Assembly: GCA_964580575.1 (NCBI GenBank)
Contig: CAZOLJ010000002.1
Location: 38,846 to 102,845 of the forward strand
Direction: 5' to 3'
From: CAVPDE01 sp964580575
GTDB taxonomy: Bacteria; Desulfobacterota; DSM-4660; Desulfatiglandales; HGW-15
DNA length: 64,000 nucleotides
Below, piece after piece: positions 23,209 through 32,281 of the stretch. The notes beneath the pieces were generated by a model, which saw nothing but the letters and a program-made list of their open reading frames with translations, had not been told where the DNA came from and did not search any database. Each line of letters starts with the position of its first letter. Position 1 is the stretch's first letter. The position numbers were made by a program, and so were the translations under genes.

Positions 23209-25071
23209 GTGCTGGATAGAAAGATCGCCCATGTGAATCTGAGCGATGGCTCCTATGAGATCAAGAAGATCCCGATGGAGTGGAGGAGAAAGTTCCTGGG
23301 CGGAAGGGGAATCAACATGCATCTCCTTTCGAAATCCTACCCATCGATCCCTGACCCTTTTTCACCGCAGAACCCTCTCCTTTTCGGAGCCGGCCTCCTC
23401 ACCGGGATTCCGGGGTTCGGGTCAAGAATGAACATCACCTCCCGGTCCCCTGAGTCAGGCCACCTCGGGGATTCCAACATGGGCGGTGAGTTTGGTGCGG
23501 AGATGGTCAAGGCAGGGCTGAGCCACCTCCTGATCACGGGGAAAAGCAAAAAGCCCGTGTACCTCTTCATCAGGGACGGGAGGATCGATTTCTGCGACGC
23601 CCGCAAGCTCAAGGGGCTCGACACGATAGAGACGCAAAAGCGGATTCGTGCTCAAAGGAGGGATCCCAAGGTGCAGGTGGCCTGCATCGGATTGGCAGGC
23701 GAGAACCTGGTCCGTTTCTCCGCCATCCGCTCCGGCATGAAGAGCGCTGCAGGCCGAACCGGGATGGGCGCGGTCATGGGGTCAAAGAATCTCAAGGCCG
23801 TGGCCGTGCGGGGGAACCTGGACATCGGAATCTCGGAGCCGGAGGCCTATCGCAAGTATTATCTCAAGACCCTGGCCGAACTCATGAAAACCAAGTGGAT
23901 CCAGGCCTTGGGGAAGCAGGGGACTCCCGTGCTCTTCCGTTACTCCAATGCTCTGGGTTTCCTGAGCGTGCGCAACAACCAGGAGGTGACCATCGGCGAC
24001 CAGGGGCCTCTTTTGGAAGCCGAAGCGCTCGAGCCCTACTCCACCGGCATGATGGCGTGCTTCGGATGTCCTGTTCACTGTCGCCACCGGTTCTCCATGG
24101 AAGAGGGAAAGCATCCGGGAACGAGAGGGGAGGGACCTGAGTACGCCTCCATCGGTTCTCTGGGTACAAAGCTGGGCCATCTGGATCTTGAAAACATCAT
24201 CTATGCGACGCAACTCTGCAACCTCCATGGACTGGATACCATTTCCACCGGCTCCTACGTGGCCTGGGCCATGGAGCTGTATCAGCGGGGCATCATCGAC
24301 AAGAGAACGACGAAAATTCCTTTGAAGTGGGGGGACGGGGAGATCATCGTCGAACTTCTCGACCAGATCGCTCAGCGGAGAGGCTTCGGAGATATCCTGG
24401 CGGAAGGCTCTTTTGCGCGAGAAATCCTTGGGGATGCCTCCCACCCCTATCTTCTGGAAGTCAAAGACTTCCCCATTGAAATGACGGATGAGAGGCTTCC
24501 CAAAAGCTTCGCTCTGGGCATGGCCACTTCCACAAGAGGGGCTTGTCACATGAGAAGCCGTCCCTCGATTGACGCCGTGGGCCTGCCGGAATCGGTTCTG
24601 GAGAAAATGTACGGCGGCCCTGTGAGCGAGCGCCTTTCTTCCTACTTGGGCAAGGCGAGAATGGTCTGGTGGCATGAACTCATGAACGCCGTGTCCGACT
24701 CTCTCGGGATCTGCCGTTTTCAAAGCGTGTTTTCGAGCCCTCACGGATTGGGCTACCCCCATTTCTCACGTCTCATCGATCTCGCGGCAGGCCTTCACCT
24801 CACTCCCGCGGGGATCAAGAGAACAGGCGAACGGATCTACACACTGGAAAGGCTCATGCTCGCAGGGGAAGGAATTTCCAGGAGCGAAGACACCCTTCCC
24901 AAGAGGTATTTTGAAGAGCCCATTCCCGAGGGGCCTTCCAAAGGGGAAGTGGTGTGCAGAGAGGAGTTCAGCAGGATGCTCGACGAGTACTACAGGCTCC
25001 ACGGTTGGGATGAAGAGGGCATCCCGTCCAAAAGGACGCTCAAGAGACTGGGGCTTTCCAATGAGAATTGA
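23209..25071 (+). CDS. aldehyde:ferredoxin oxidoreductase family tungsten enzyme
   Basis: Tungstopterin enzyme of the AOR family, 620 residues, starting at GTG with GGAGGG upstream. The N-terminal domain shows KFLGGRGINMHLL and GFGSRMNITSRSPESGHLGDSNMGGE-type cofactor loops; the [4Fe-4S] ligands are CFGCPVHC with a fourth Cys in DSLGICRF. Family members oxidise aldehydes to acids with ferredoxin; the BamB branch reduces benzoyl-CoA. The gene is coupled to a ferredoxin-like partner and follows the etfBA-acd operon, which hints at acid/aldehyde or aromatic acyl-CoA redox chemistry. Substrate not assignable by eye. Confidence 0.88.
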   Translation: MLDRKIAHVNLSDGSYEIKKIPMEWRRKFLGGRGINMHLLSKSYPSIPDPFSPQNPLLFGAGLLTGIPGFGSRMNITSRSPESGHLGDSNMGGEFGAEMVKAGLSHLLITGKSKKPVYLFIRDGRIDFCDARKLKGLDTIETQKRIRAQRRDPKVQVACIGLAGENLVRFSAIRSGMKSAAGRTGMGAVMGSKNLKAVAVRGNLDIGISEPEAYRKYYLKTLAELMKTKWIQALGKQGTPVLFRYSNALGFLSVRNNQEVTIGDQGPLLEAEALEPYSTGMMACFGCPVHCRHRFSMEEGKHPGTRGEGPEYASIGSLGTKLGHLDLENIIYATQLCNLHGLDTISTGSYVAWAMELYQRGIIDKRTTKIPLKWGDGEIIVELLDQIAQRRGFGDILAEGSFAREILGDASHPYLLEVKDFPIEMTDERLPKSFALGMATSTRGACHMRSRPSIDAVGLPESVLEKMYGGPVSERLSSYLGKARMVWWHELMNAVSDSLGICRFQSVFSSPHGLGYPHFSRLIDLAAGLHLTPAGIKRTGERIYTLERLMLAGEGISRSEDTLPKRYFEEPIPEGPSKGEVVCREEFSRMLDEYYRLHGWDEEGIPSKRTLKRLGLSNEN

Positions 25072-25432
25072 GGTGAACGAGAAGAAGTGCAGCGGGTGCC
25101 GGCTCTGCGAAACCCTGTGCTCCCTTTTTCATGGAGGAGCTGTGAATGCGGAGAAGTCCGCCATTCGCATCGAGAAGGACGATCTTGACACCAGCATGAA
25201 TTCGCCTTTTGTCTGCCGCCAGTGCAAGACCATGGCATGCCTTGAAGGAGAGAAGGTCACCCCGGAGACGGAGAGAAAGAAGTTCGTTTGGGCCGCGCAA
25301 AGATCGGGCAAGTGCCCTTTCCACGCGTTGAATCCTTTCAAAGGGAAGTCCTACCATTGTGATCTCTGCGGGGGAAACCCTCAGTGCATCAAGGTCTGCA
25401 CCACAGGCGCGCTCGTGATGGGCAGGCGCTAA
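25061..25432 (+). CDS. 4Fe-4S ferredoxin-like partner of the AOR protein
   Basis: A 123-residue iron-sulfur protein. Three cysteine groups are visible: CSGCRLCETLC near the N-terminus, CRQCKTMAC in the middle and CDLCGGNPQCIKVC near the end, enough for two to four clusters, as in the electron-transfer subunits (AorA, BamC, HycB-like) that accompany AOR enzymes. Its ATG lies 11 bases inside the AOR gene, so the two are translated together. Longer frames upstream just read through the AOR gene. Confidence 0.85.
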   Translation: MRIEVNEKKCSGCRLCETLCSLFHGGAVNAEKSAIRIEKDDLDTSMNSPFVCRQCKTMACLEGEKVTPETERKKFVWAAQRSGKCPFHALNPFKGKSYHCDLCGGNPQCIKVCTTGALVMGRR

Positions 25433-25478
25433 CGGGTTGGCATGAGGAGGCCTGAGGCGCCTGCCGAGAAAAGGGAAA

Positions 25479-26159
25479 ATGATAAACCGGGTTGACCATG
25501 GGAACTCCAGGATGGGCACTGACGAATTCGGAGCCGACCTTCCGATGACAGCGGAAGAATACTTCGTCAAGGCCGTGTATTCCTCAGTGGATGAAACGGT
25601 GGCAGGCGTGCTGGATCGGCTGCGCAGTGAAACGGGCATCGTTCCGAGCTGCAAATTGGGATGTTGCCACTGTTGCCGCTATCGTATCGTCATGAACATT
25701 GCGGAGACCCGCACCCTGGCCCAATACATCAAGCGGGAATTCGCCCCGGAACAGAGGAAGGACCTTCGGGGGCGAACGCAGCGATGGCATGAATGGGACG
25801 ATTCCTTGCGGGGCAGGCGCACGCCGGCCGACAGGGCCAGGCCGAAAGATCCTTCTCCTTATGACCCATGCTGCCCCCTGCTGATCAACGGCGCATGCAG
25901 TGCCTATAGGGTGCGGCCTGTCGTGTGTCGGACCCATTTTGTCTCTTCCCATCCCTTATTCTGCCAAGCGGCTAACGATCCGGAATCCACAGAAGAGTCT
26001 CCGCTGGTGATCGATCTTGTTCTGACGGCGACCAACCCCTTTTCAATGGCCATAAAGGATCATATCGAAAAGGCGGGCTTAGATTACTCCCGGTCGATGA
26101 CGCTTCTTCCGCACGGGCTGGCGAGTGAGATGGGTTGGGATTTCGACGTATCGCCTTGA
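25479..26159 (+). CDS. YkgJ-type cysteine cluster protein
   Basis: A 226-residue member of the CxxCxxCC family, thought to bind zinc or iron. The cysteines appear in SCKLGCCHCC and YDPCCPLL, followed by GACSAYRVRPVVCRTH, the second half of the motif. Function in the cell is unknown. AAAGGGAAA precedes the ATG; a start at an internal Met (25512 or 25545) is possible. Forty-six bases follow the ferredoxin gene, so it may share its transcript. Confidence 0.8.
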   Translation: MINRVDHGNSRMGTDEFGADLPMTAEEYFVKAVYSSVDETVAGVLDRLRSETGIVPSCKLGCCHCCRYRIVMNIAETRTLAQYIKREFAPEQRKDLRGRTQRWHEWDDSLRGRRTPADRARPKDPSPYDPCCPLLINGACSAYRVRPVVCRTHFVSSHPLFCQAANDPESTEESPLVIDLVLTATNPFSMAIKDHIEKAGLDYSRSMTLLPHGLASEMGWDFDVSP

Positions 26160-26246
26160 TCATGCTTTCAGCGTCCGTCGCCACGGCAGGTGTGACTGTT
26201 CCATGTAGTCCCTTTTAAACGTTACTGATTTCTTGATGAGGAAAAG

Positions 26247-26591
26247 ATGGGGAAACGAGTGTTTGTTGGTGATAAGAAGGCAAGAACTTTCGATGGTGAA
26301 AAGACGACAAAAGTTTTTGATGGGGAAAGGACGGCAAAACTGGGGACTGAAAAGAAGCCCGCCGTTGTCCATGTTCAGACAGAAGAAAGATTGAAAGAAG
26401 TAAGCTCAATCTTTGAAGAGAAGGGGTGGCACTCTATCATTGGATTGGAGCCGGATAAACCGGAGGACCTCACCGAGTTAGAAATATTGCTGAACCCACG
26501 CAAACCAATGATCGCCGAAGACAAGGTTGGACGCAATGAACCCTGTCCCTGTGGCAGCGGGAAGAAATACAAGAAATGCTGTGGTCTATAA
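26247..26591 (+). CDS. SEC-C motif protein (PBPRA1643-like)
   Basis: A 114-residue protein with a zinc-binding SEC-C tail, NEPCPCGSGKKYKKCCGL, the same motif that ends SecA. The N-terminal 35 residues hold three short repeats of the form RTFDGEKTTKVFDGERTAK. The arrangement fits the small PBPRA1643 family of SWIM/SEC-C proteins, whose role is unknown. The DNA of the N-terminal repeat is locally AT-richer than its neighbours. Confidence 0.75.
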   Translation: MGKRVFVGDKKARTFDGEKTTKVFDGERTAKLGTEKKPAVVHVQTEERLKEVSSIFEEKGWHSIIGLEPDKPEDLTELEILLNPRKPMIAEDKVGRNEPCPCGSGKKYKKCCGL

Positions 26592-26709
26592 GGCCGTATC
26601 CCATCCGGGACCTTGGGGGGGAGGGGGGTTACGCCGCAGCGCAGGTGCCACGGGTTCCTGCCCGTGGGGCTCCGCTTGATGCTCCGCAGGGCTTGTGGGA
26701 GGTTGCTCC

Positions 26710-27165
26710 TTGCTCCATATCTTTGTAGATGCCGATGCTTGTCCTGTGAAAGAGGAGATTTATCGAGTGGCAAAGCGCTACGACCTCGGCGTCACCCTGG
26801 TGGCGGGGTCGTGGATGCGGATCCCGGAAGAGGAGAACCTATCCCTGAAGGTTGTCGGCGAAGGCATGGACGCGGCAGACGACTGGATCGTCGAGCACGT
26901 GGAGGCCGATGATATCGTGATCACTGCGGACGTGCCGCTCGCGGCCCGATGCCTTGAGAAAGAGGCCTACGCGCTGGGCCCTGCGGGTAAACCGTTCACC
27001 CAAGAGAACATTGGCTCGGTGCTGGCCACTCGCGACCTGCTCTCCGCGTTACGCGATTGCGGGGAGCTCACGGGTGGACCTCCGCCGTTTGCCAAACGCG
27101 ATCGCTCCCGCTTTCTCCATCAGCTCGACGAAGCGGTAGGCGCTATCCGGCGCAAAGGACCATGA
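26710..27165 (+). CDS. YaiI/YqxD family protein (DUF188)
   Basis: Small PIN-like-fold protein of unknown function, about 151 residues. HIFVDADACPVKEEIYRVA at the N-terminus, then DDWIVEH, DDIVITADVPLAARC and PAGKPFTQENIG are family hallmarks. The start is a TTG with GGGAGG 7 bases upstream; GTG 26695 is the alternative. A 7-bp hairpin (CCACGGG/CCCGTGG, 26648-26667) lies in the leader. It is convergent with pntB. Confidence 0.87.
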   Translation: MLHIFVDADACPVKEEIYRVAKRYDLGVTLVAGSWMRIPEEENLSLKVVGEGMDAADDWIVEHVEADDIVITADVPLAARCLEKEAYALGPAGKPFTQENIGSVLATRDLLSALRDCGELTGGPPPFAKRDRSRFLHQLDEAVGAIRRKGP

Positions 27166-27213
27166 ACCCTGCCCTCCGCCACGGTCGCTTGAGTACTCAG
27201 GCGCAAAAAGTAT

Positions 27214-28614
27214 CTAGAGAGCTGCCAACAGCCGATTCAAGGACTCTTTCGCGTCGCCGAAAAGAGTGATCGTCCTAGCCATCTCATAGAGGGGATTGTT
27301 CACGCCGGAATATCCGGGTTTTTCGTCCATGTTGCAGACGACCACGACTTTGGCTTCATGGGCCATGAGGATAGGCATCCCCGAGATGGGAGTGCCTTCT
27401 TGTGCGATAGCCGCAGGATTGACGACGTCGCAAGCACCGACAACAAGCACCAGATCCGTGCCGGGGAATTCCGGGTTGATCGCCTCCATCTCCACCAGTT
27501 TCTCATAGTCCACATCCGCTTCAGCGAGCAGGACATTCATGTGCCCCGGCATCCTCCCGGCGACAGGATGAATCGCGAATTTCACGCTCTTTCCAAGTTC
27601 TTCAAGTCGAGAGGCCAACCGGACCACCTGGAATTGAGCCTGGGCCAGAGCCATCCCGTAGCCCGGTATAATGACGATTTTCTCGGCAATCCTTGCGGCT
27701 GAAAGAGCATACTCGAATCCCTCCCCTCCGTCGCCGGTATCGGACAGGATGGGTTTTTCCTTGATGTTCAGGACCTCTCTTGGCCCAGTCCTCTGCTTCG
27801 ACACGCTCCCCATAAAGACCTTGGTCAGCCCTCTGTTCATGGCTGCGCACATCACGTGGGTCAGGATCGATCCGGAGGCGGCCACAGTGGCTCCGCAGGC
27901 GATGAGCAGGCGATTTTGAAGGGCGATACCGCAAAAGGCGGCTGCCAGGCCTGCCGTGGCATTCAGGAAGGAAATCAGGACCGGCATATCCGCCCCACCG
28001 ATTCGGATCGAGAAAAGAATACCAAGCACGACGGACAAGCCGATCAAGGTCAGAAAGCAGAAAGTAGAGGCCTGAGAATCCGCCTGCCCGGCGATCCCCG
28101 CGACAAGGAGAACGGCGAGACTGCATCCGGCAAGAAGCTGCGAATGGAGGCGAAGCACAACCGGCTGCTGTTTCATCAGGCCTGCGAGCTTGCCTCCGGC
28201 AATCATGCTTCCGCTGAACGTGGCTGTCCCGATGATCAACCCCAAGAGCCCCGAGACCTCGCCGAGCGTGGTCCCTGCTCCTCCTGTCCCGCGTGTCAAC
28301 TCCAGAAAAGCGATCAAGCAGGCGGCAATTCCCCCTGCACCGTGCTGGAAGGCGACCATGGCGGGAATCTGGATCATCTGGATTCGCGCGGCCACGGCCC
28401 AGCCCAAAGCGCCACCTAAAAGGAGAGCCGCGAGCACCAGGCCGGGCTCCACACTCCCATGACGTCCAATGACCAAACCAAAGGCGCAGAGGAGAGCGAA
28501 AGCGGCAGTGAAATTCCCTCTGCGCGCCCCTGGCGGGTTTCGGAATTGAAAGAATCCCAGAAGGAGAAGAAGAATGATCAGGAAATCGGTTCCAAGGATC
28601 AGTCCGGTTTCCAT
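27214..28614 (-). CDS. pntB: NAD(P) transhydrogenase subunit beta
   Basis: Membrane subunit with the NADP-binding domain III; couples hydride transfer between NADH and NADP+ to proton movement. In 466 residues there are about eight to nine hydrophobic helices (1-265) and then domain III with IPGYGMALAQAQ, HPVAGRMPGHMNVLLAEA and VVGACDVVNPAA. It is last in a three-gene minus-strand operon after the two alpha parts, with 4 bases between. Confidence 0.96.
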   Translation of the reverse strand: METGLILGTDFLIILLLLLGFFQFRNPPGARRGNFTAAFALLCAFGLVIGRHGSVEPGLVLAALLLGGALGWAVAARIQMIQIPAMVAFQHGAGGIAACLIAFLELTRGTGGAGTTLGEVSGLLGLIIGTATFSGSMIAGGKLAGLMKQQPVVLRLHSQLLAGCSLAVLLVAGIAGQADSQASTFCFLTLIGLSVVLGILFSIRIGGADMPVLISFLNATAGLAAAFCGIALQNRLLIACGATVAASGSILTHVMCAAMNRGLTKVFMGSVSKQRTGPREVLNIKEKPILSDTGDGGEGFEYALSAARIAEKIVIIPGYGMALAQAQFQVVRLASRLEELGKSVKFAIHPVAGRMPGHMNVLLAEADVDYEKLVEMEAINPEFPGTDLVLVVGACDVVNPAAIAQEGTPISGMPILMAHEAKVVVVCNMDEKPGYSGVNNPLYEMARTITLFGDAKESLNRLLAAL

Positions 28615-28618
28615 GGCC

Positions 28619-28921
28619 TCATCGCCTCAACTCAAAGGGCGCCTTGCCTTTTTTGAAAAGCTTCAGCATGCGATCGGTAATCATGAACCCCCCAAACAGG
28701 TTGAAGGCCGCTGCGACAAGAGCGGCAAAAACCAACAGCTTCTCAACGCCGGTCGTTTCCGAAGAAAACAGGACCAGGCCCCCGAGGATGATGACCGCAG
28801 AAATCGCATTGGTCATGGACATCAGAGGAGTGTGCAGCAGGGGGGGAACCCTGGATATCACGGCATATCCAAAGACAAAAGTCAGAACAAACACTGAAAT
28901 CATAACCAGCAGGTCACCCAT
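28619..28921 (-). CDS. pntA2: NAD(P) transhydrogenase subunit alpha part 2
   Basis: Small membrane subunit (about 100 residues, three helices) that in E. coli is fused to PntA. The ATG at 28921 has AAAGGAG 6 bases upstream; the TTG at 28939 is less likely. Family marks are SRVPPLLHTPLMSMTNAIS and a C-terminal GGFMITDRML. The start overlaps the stop of the first alpha part by 8 bases. Confidence 0.94.
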   Translation of the reverse strand: MGDLLVMISVFVLTFVFGYAVISRVPPLLHTPLMSMTNAISAVIILGGLVLFSSETTGVEKLLVFAALVAAAFNLFGGFMITDRMLKLFKKGKAPFELRR

Positions 28922-30134
28922 GGATCTCTCCTTTCCCAACCTCTTTCGCTGTGGAGGGAGGGAGGGTCCCTAAGGAAGCTCCCATGGCCTTGAGCGCCCC
29001 CTCAAAAAAGATCCTTCTCTCATGGGTCACCAGGGACCGCTGCACGATGTCATCCTCAAGATCCGGCCGGTCCAACCCTTTCTTGAAGAGGTTCTCGACG
29101 TAGTAGTACATATTGTTGGCATAGAGCCAACTGGCAGGAACGGCCATTTGCCCGGGGATATTGGCAATCCCGCAAATGGATACCCCCTTCTTCTCGGCAA
29201 AACAGCCGAGTTTCGTCAACTCGCAATTGCCGCCCTGGTCAATGGACACGTCGACGATCACTGAACCCGGATTCATGGCCTCAACCATCTGTTGAGTGAT
29301 CAAGACAGGAGCGATCTCACCGGGCACCAGAGCGCTCAGAATAAGGACGTCGGCCTCCTTCACGAGCGGGTCCAGTGCTTCTCGCTCCTTCTTCAGCCAG
29401 CTCTCCGGCAAGGCCTTGGCGTAGCCTCCGTCTCCCAGGGCGAGCTCGGGAGGCACCTCGAACCCTGCGACCTTGGCTCCGAGGCTGGCGGCCTCTTTTC
29501 TGGCTTCATCGCGGATATCCACGACCTTAACGACCGCGCCCAGCCTCTTGGCGGTGGCGGCTGCCTGTAGACCGACGACCCCGGCTCCAACAATCAAGAA
29601 GGCCGCAGGTTTCACCATACCGATGGCCGTGCCGATCATGGGGACGAACTTCGACAAATGGTTGGCCGCGATGAGGACCGATCGGTAGCCCGTCACCGTG
29701 CTCATGGAGGTCAGCGCATCCATCCGCTGCGCTCGGGAGATCCTCGGGATGCCGTCCATGGTGAAGGAGGTGATATTGCGTTCCTGCAGCATGAGGACCA
29801 GGGGGTGGTTTGCGGGAGCTGCGGGATGGAGAAAGGTGATCAAGAGGCTTCCTTCCCGAAGCATTTCAGCCTCATGCTTTTGGGTGGCTGCATTGAAGAC
29901 CGGTTGCTTCACCTTGAGAATCACGTCAGAGGCAGCGAACAGCTCCTCCGCGCTTGGAACGACCGCTGCCCCCGCCTTTCGATAGTCATCGTCGCTGACA
30001 TAGATCCCTTCTCCAGCAGCGGCCTGGATCGTCACGGTAAAACCCATCTTCACATATTTCTTCACTGTTTCAGGTGTTGCCGCGACTCTCTTTTCCTCTA
30101 CCAGGATCTCTTTGGGAATGCCTATTCTCGACAT
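28914..30134 (-). CDS. pntA1: NAD(P) transhydrogenase subunit alpha part 1
   Basis: Soluble NAD(H)-binding subunit (domain I), 406 residues. Related to alanine dehydrogenase: begins RIGIPKEILVEEKRVA, has the NAD fold VGAGVVGLQAAATAKRLGA and the mobile-loop region. With pntA2 and pntB it forms the three-subunit form found in Rhodospirillum and many deltaproteobacteria. It would supply NADPH, useful here because zwf is not visible near gnd/pgl. An AAGGAGGTC-type site precedes the ATG. Confidence 0.95.
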   Translation of the reverse strand: MSRIGIPKEILVEEKRVAATPETVKKYVKMGFTVTIQAAAGEGIYVSDDDYRKAGAAVVPSAEELFAASDVILKVKQPVFNAATQKHEAEMLREGSLLITFLHPAAPANHPLVLMLQERNITSFTMDGIPRISRAQRMDALTSMSTVTGYRSVLIAANHLSKFVPMIGTAIGMVKPAAFLIVGAGVVGLQAAATAKRLGAVVKVVDIRDEARKEAASLGAKVAGFEVPPELALGDGGYAKALPESWLKKEREALDPLVKEADVLILSALVPGEIAPVLITQQMVEAMNPGSVIVDVSIDQGGNCELTKLGCFAEKKGVSICGIANIPGQMAVPASWLYANNMYYYVENLFKKGLDRPDLEDDIVQRSLVTHERRIFFEGALKAMGASLGTLPPSTAKEVGKGEIHG

Positions 30135-30224
30135 GGGCGACCTCCTTGTTCAACCCTTCCGAAAAATTGACGGCGCACTTAGTGGACGAAGGTGCCATGG
30201 ACCCTTCTCGTTGCGATTCCTCGG

Positions 30225-30677
30225 TCATGCTTGGGCAGCAGAAGGGGTCTTGCGGTTCGCCAGTTTCTTGAAAAAGCGTTCGGTTCTTTCCCTGAGCAGC
30301 GGGGATTGAGTGTCCCCCATGAGGGATTCCATCTTCTCCAAGACTCTGGATCGGGCCGTGATCTCGTTTTTGGTGCGAATCCTCCTGTCCTTGATCATGA
30401 GATCCGCCAGTACATCCACGGCCATCGTTCTTGCTTCGATGTACACCTCTTCGTTCAAGACAATGTTCAGCGCCTCCTTGAGCAACTCCTCTGTGGGCTG
30501 CTTGACCTTTCGGATAGCTCCGAGCGCAGCCTCTCTGAGGCGCCAATTGTGAGGATATCTCAGGATTCGAACAAGACCTGCTTGATGCTCGTCCAATGAA
30601 TCCGAATCTCTGAGCCGCTCAAGCTTCTCAAGAACATCCCCCCATTCCATGAGATTCCCAAAAATGTCCGACTGCAT
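30225..30677 (-). CDS. HEAT-like helical protein of unknown function
   Basis: A 150-residue, almost fully helical protein, rich in charged residues, starting MQSDIFGNLMEWGDVLEKL with AAGGAGGGAT upstream. Repeated units such as LREAALGAIRKVKQPTEELL and EARTMAVDVLADLMI resemble HEAT or armadillo repeats. It lies 90 bases before pntA1 on the same strand and may be the first gene of that transcript. No closer identity. Confidence 0.65.
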   Translation of the reverse strand: MQSDIFGNLMEWGDVLEKLERLRDSDSLDEHQAGLVRILRYPHNWRLREAALGAIRKVKQPTEELLKEALNIVLNEEVYIEARTMAVDVLADLMIKDRRIRTKNEITARSRVLEKMESLMGDTQSPLLRERTERFFKKLANRKTPSAAQA

Positions 30678-30756
30678 CTCATCCCTCCTTATCCCGATTT
30701 CTGTGGCTTCTTGAACCCTGCCGTCTTTCTTAATGTAGCCGCAAATGGCGGGCGGT

Positions 30757-31170
30757 CTACCGTCCCAAAAGGCATTCGCCGACCAAAGATTTTTCCTGTG
30801 TGCGCTGCACGCCGGGCTGTCTTATCCTCCCGCATATTTCCTTCGTGAGTTCCTGCAAGGTGTGTGTTTTGAAAATGTGAAAGTTGGCGGGAAGCCTGTT
30901 CTTTTTTTCCCCCAGTGCCGAGATCCAGCTTGCCCAAACGATGACCGTCGTATCGAGAAGGTATCTTCGGAAACTTAAACAGAGATCAATGCCCCTGCCC
31001 CCTCCGAAGAACTCGTCAATCACGAGAAGATCCGGACGATCTCTTTGGATGGTCTGGCTGAGCATCCAGGGATCGGAAATTGTTCGGATGGAATATCCTT
31101 CCTCGAAGAGCTCTTCGCTGAGGAGCATTGAAATGGCTTGGTCGTCGATTGCGATAAGGATGGTGTGCAT
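30757..31170 (-). CDS. receiver-like response regulator domain protein
   Basis: A single-domain protein of 137 residues with the receiver fold: HTILIAIDDQAISMLLSEELFEEGYSIR, then PDLLVIDEFFGGGRGIDLC with the likely phospho-acceptor Asp in VID. The acidic pair at the start is partly kept (IDD). The conserved Thr/Ser after strand 4 is not obvious (VWASW), and the usual KP is FKTHT. It may be a degenerate or atypical receiver. It sits beside a LuxR-type regulator. Confidence 0.65.
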   Translation of the reverse strand: MHTILIAIDDQAISMLLSEELFEEGYSIRTISDPWMLSQTIQRDRPDLLVIDEFFGGGRGIDLCLSFRRYLLDTTVIVWASWISALGEKKNRLPANFHIFKTHTLQELTKEICGRIRQPGVQRTQEKSLVGECLLGR

Positions 31171-31306
31171 GGCTCTTCCGCATGGATTGGCCGGACGGCA
31201 AAATCCAATCGCCGGCGTGAAATGATGTTAGATAGAATTATCAGTCCGGAGGAGGAGAATGTAAACGGCAAGAAAATAACAGGCTAATCGCAGGTCAAAA
31301 CTGAGG

Positions 31307-32281
31307 TTACTTCATGGACAGAAGGAAGGATCTGAGGTTTGTTTTTTTCTCTTTCAACTTGAGTTTCTTTCTCAAGTTCATCCTGTGGAACTCCACGGCT
31401 CGCGGTGAGCTGTGGAGGAGATCGGCGATCTCCTTTGTGGTTCTTCCCTGACGAACCAGGTCAGCCACCCTGAGCTCCATGGGTGTGACGTTCAGGCACA
31501 GGTTGGTCAGTTTCTGTTGGAAACCTGACGCGAACTCTTTCAAGTGAGTTTCAAGGATGTCCGCGAGCTCCTTTTGGCCCTCATCCAATCCCCTGGTCTT
31601 CAGTTTCTTCAGGTAGGGGAGGATCCGATTTTTTATGTTTTTTGCAACACGATCCTCGAGTTCAGCGCGATCTTCCTCTCTTTTTCGGAGAAGGACCCGC
31701 AGAGCGGTGTTGATCTCCTGGAGTTCCTGATTCATCAAAGCAAGATCCTTTTCCCTTTCCCGCAGTTCTTCTTCCGCCTTCATCTTCTCGATCACACGAC
31801 CTAGACGTTCAGCAACCTCATCGAGGAGGTTCCTCTCTTCCCGAAGAAAAGGCCCTTCATGGCTCTTAGGGGTATTCTCAAGATAGACGACATCCACTCT
31901 GCCGACGGCGTTCCCCCGGACTTTGATGGATTGCGATTGGATCCAAAGCGTCTCGCGGAACTCCCTTGATGTCACGATCAGAGTATCGAAGAGGATTCTG
32001 GCACAGGCGATGTCAGGATATTGCCATGCGGATGGGAGGGCATCGGCTGCACCCTGAAGAATCTCAGGGATTGAAATCCCGGGTTTTTCTATAAATCTGG
32101 AAATGCCGTAGAGACAGTCCAGTTCTTTGACGCGCTCTTGAAGCTCGCGGGTTTTTTCCTGGAGGATGATTTCCGTCCCGTGCATTTTCCCGGTGTTCCT
32201 TTTGAGTTGCTCAGTCCTATTCCGAGAATTCTTGTGGATCAGTTTAATCATATGCCGGTCGCTCCAGGATGGCGTAAACAC
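31307..32281 (-). CDS. GAF-like sensor with C-terminal LuxR helix-turn-helix
   Basis: A 324-residue regulator. Residues 35-60 form a coiled coil (EKTRELQERVKELDCLYGIS), 60-170 a GAF-like sensor domain (ISIPEILQGAADALPSAW, then LREERNLLDEVAERLG), 170-250 a second coiled coil, and 262-320 a LuxR-type HTH (LTPMELRVADLVRQGRTTKEIADLLHSSPRAVEFHR in pattern). The layout is common in deltaproteobacteria. It may act with the receiver-like neighbour. A start at an internal Met 11 residues in is possible. Confidence 0.8.
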   Translation of the reverse strand: MFTPSWSDRHMIKLIHKNSRNRTEQLKRNTGKMHGTEIILQEKTRELQERVKELDCLYGISRFIEKPGISIPEILQGAADALPSAWQYPDIACARILFDTLIVTSREFRETLWIQSQSIKVRGNAVGRVDVVYLENTPKSHEGPFLREERNLLDEVAERLGRVIEKMKAEEELREREKDLALMNQELQEINTALRVLLRKREEDRAELEDRVAKNIKNRILPYLKKLKTRGLDEGQKELADILETHLKEFASGFQQKLTNLCLNVTPMELRVADLVRQGRTTKEIADLLHSSPRAVEFHRMNLRKKLKLKEKKTNLRSFLLSMK

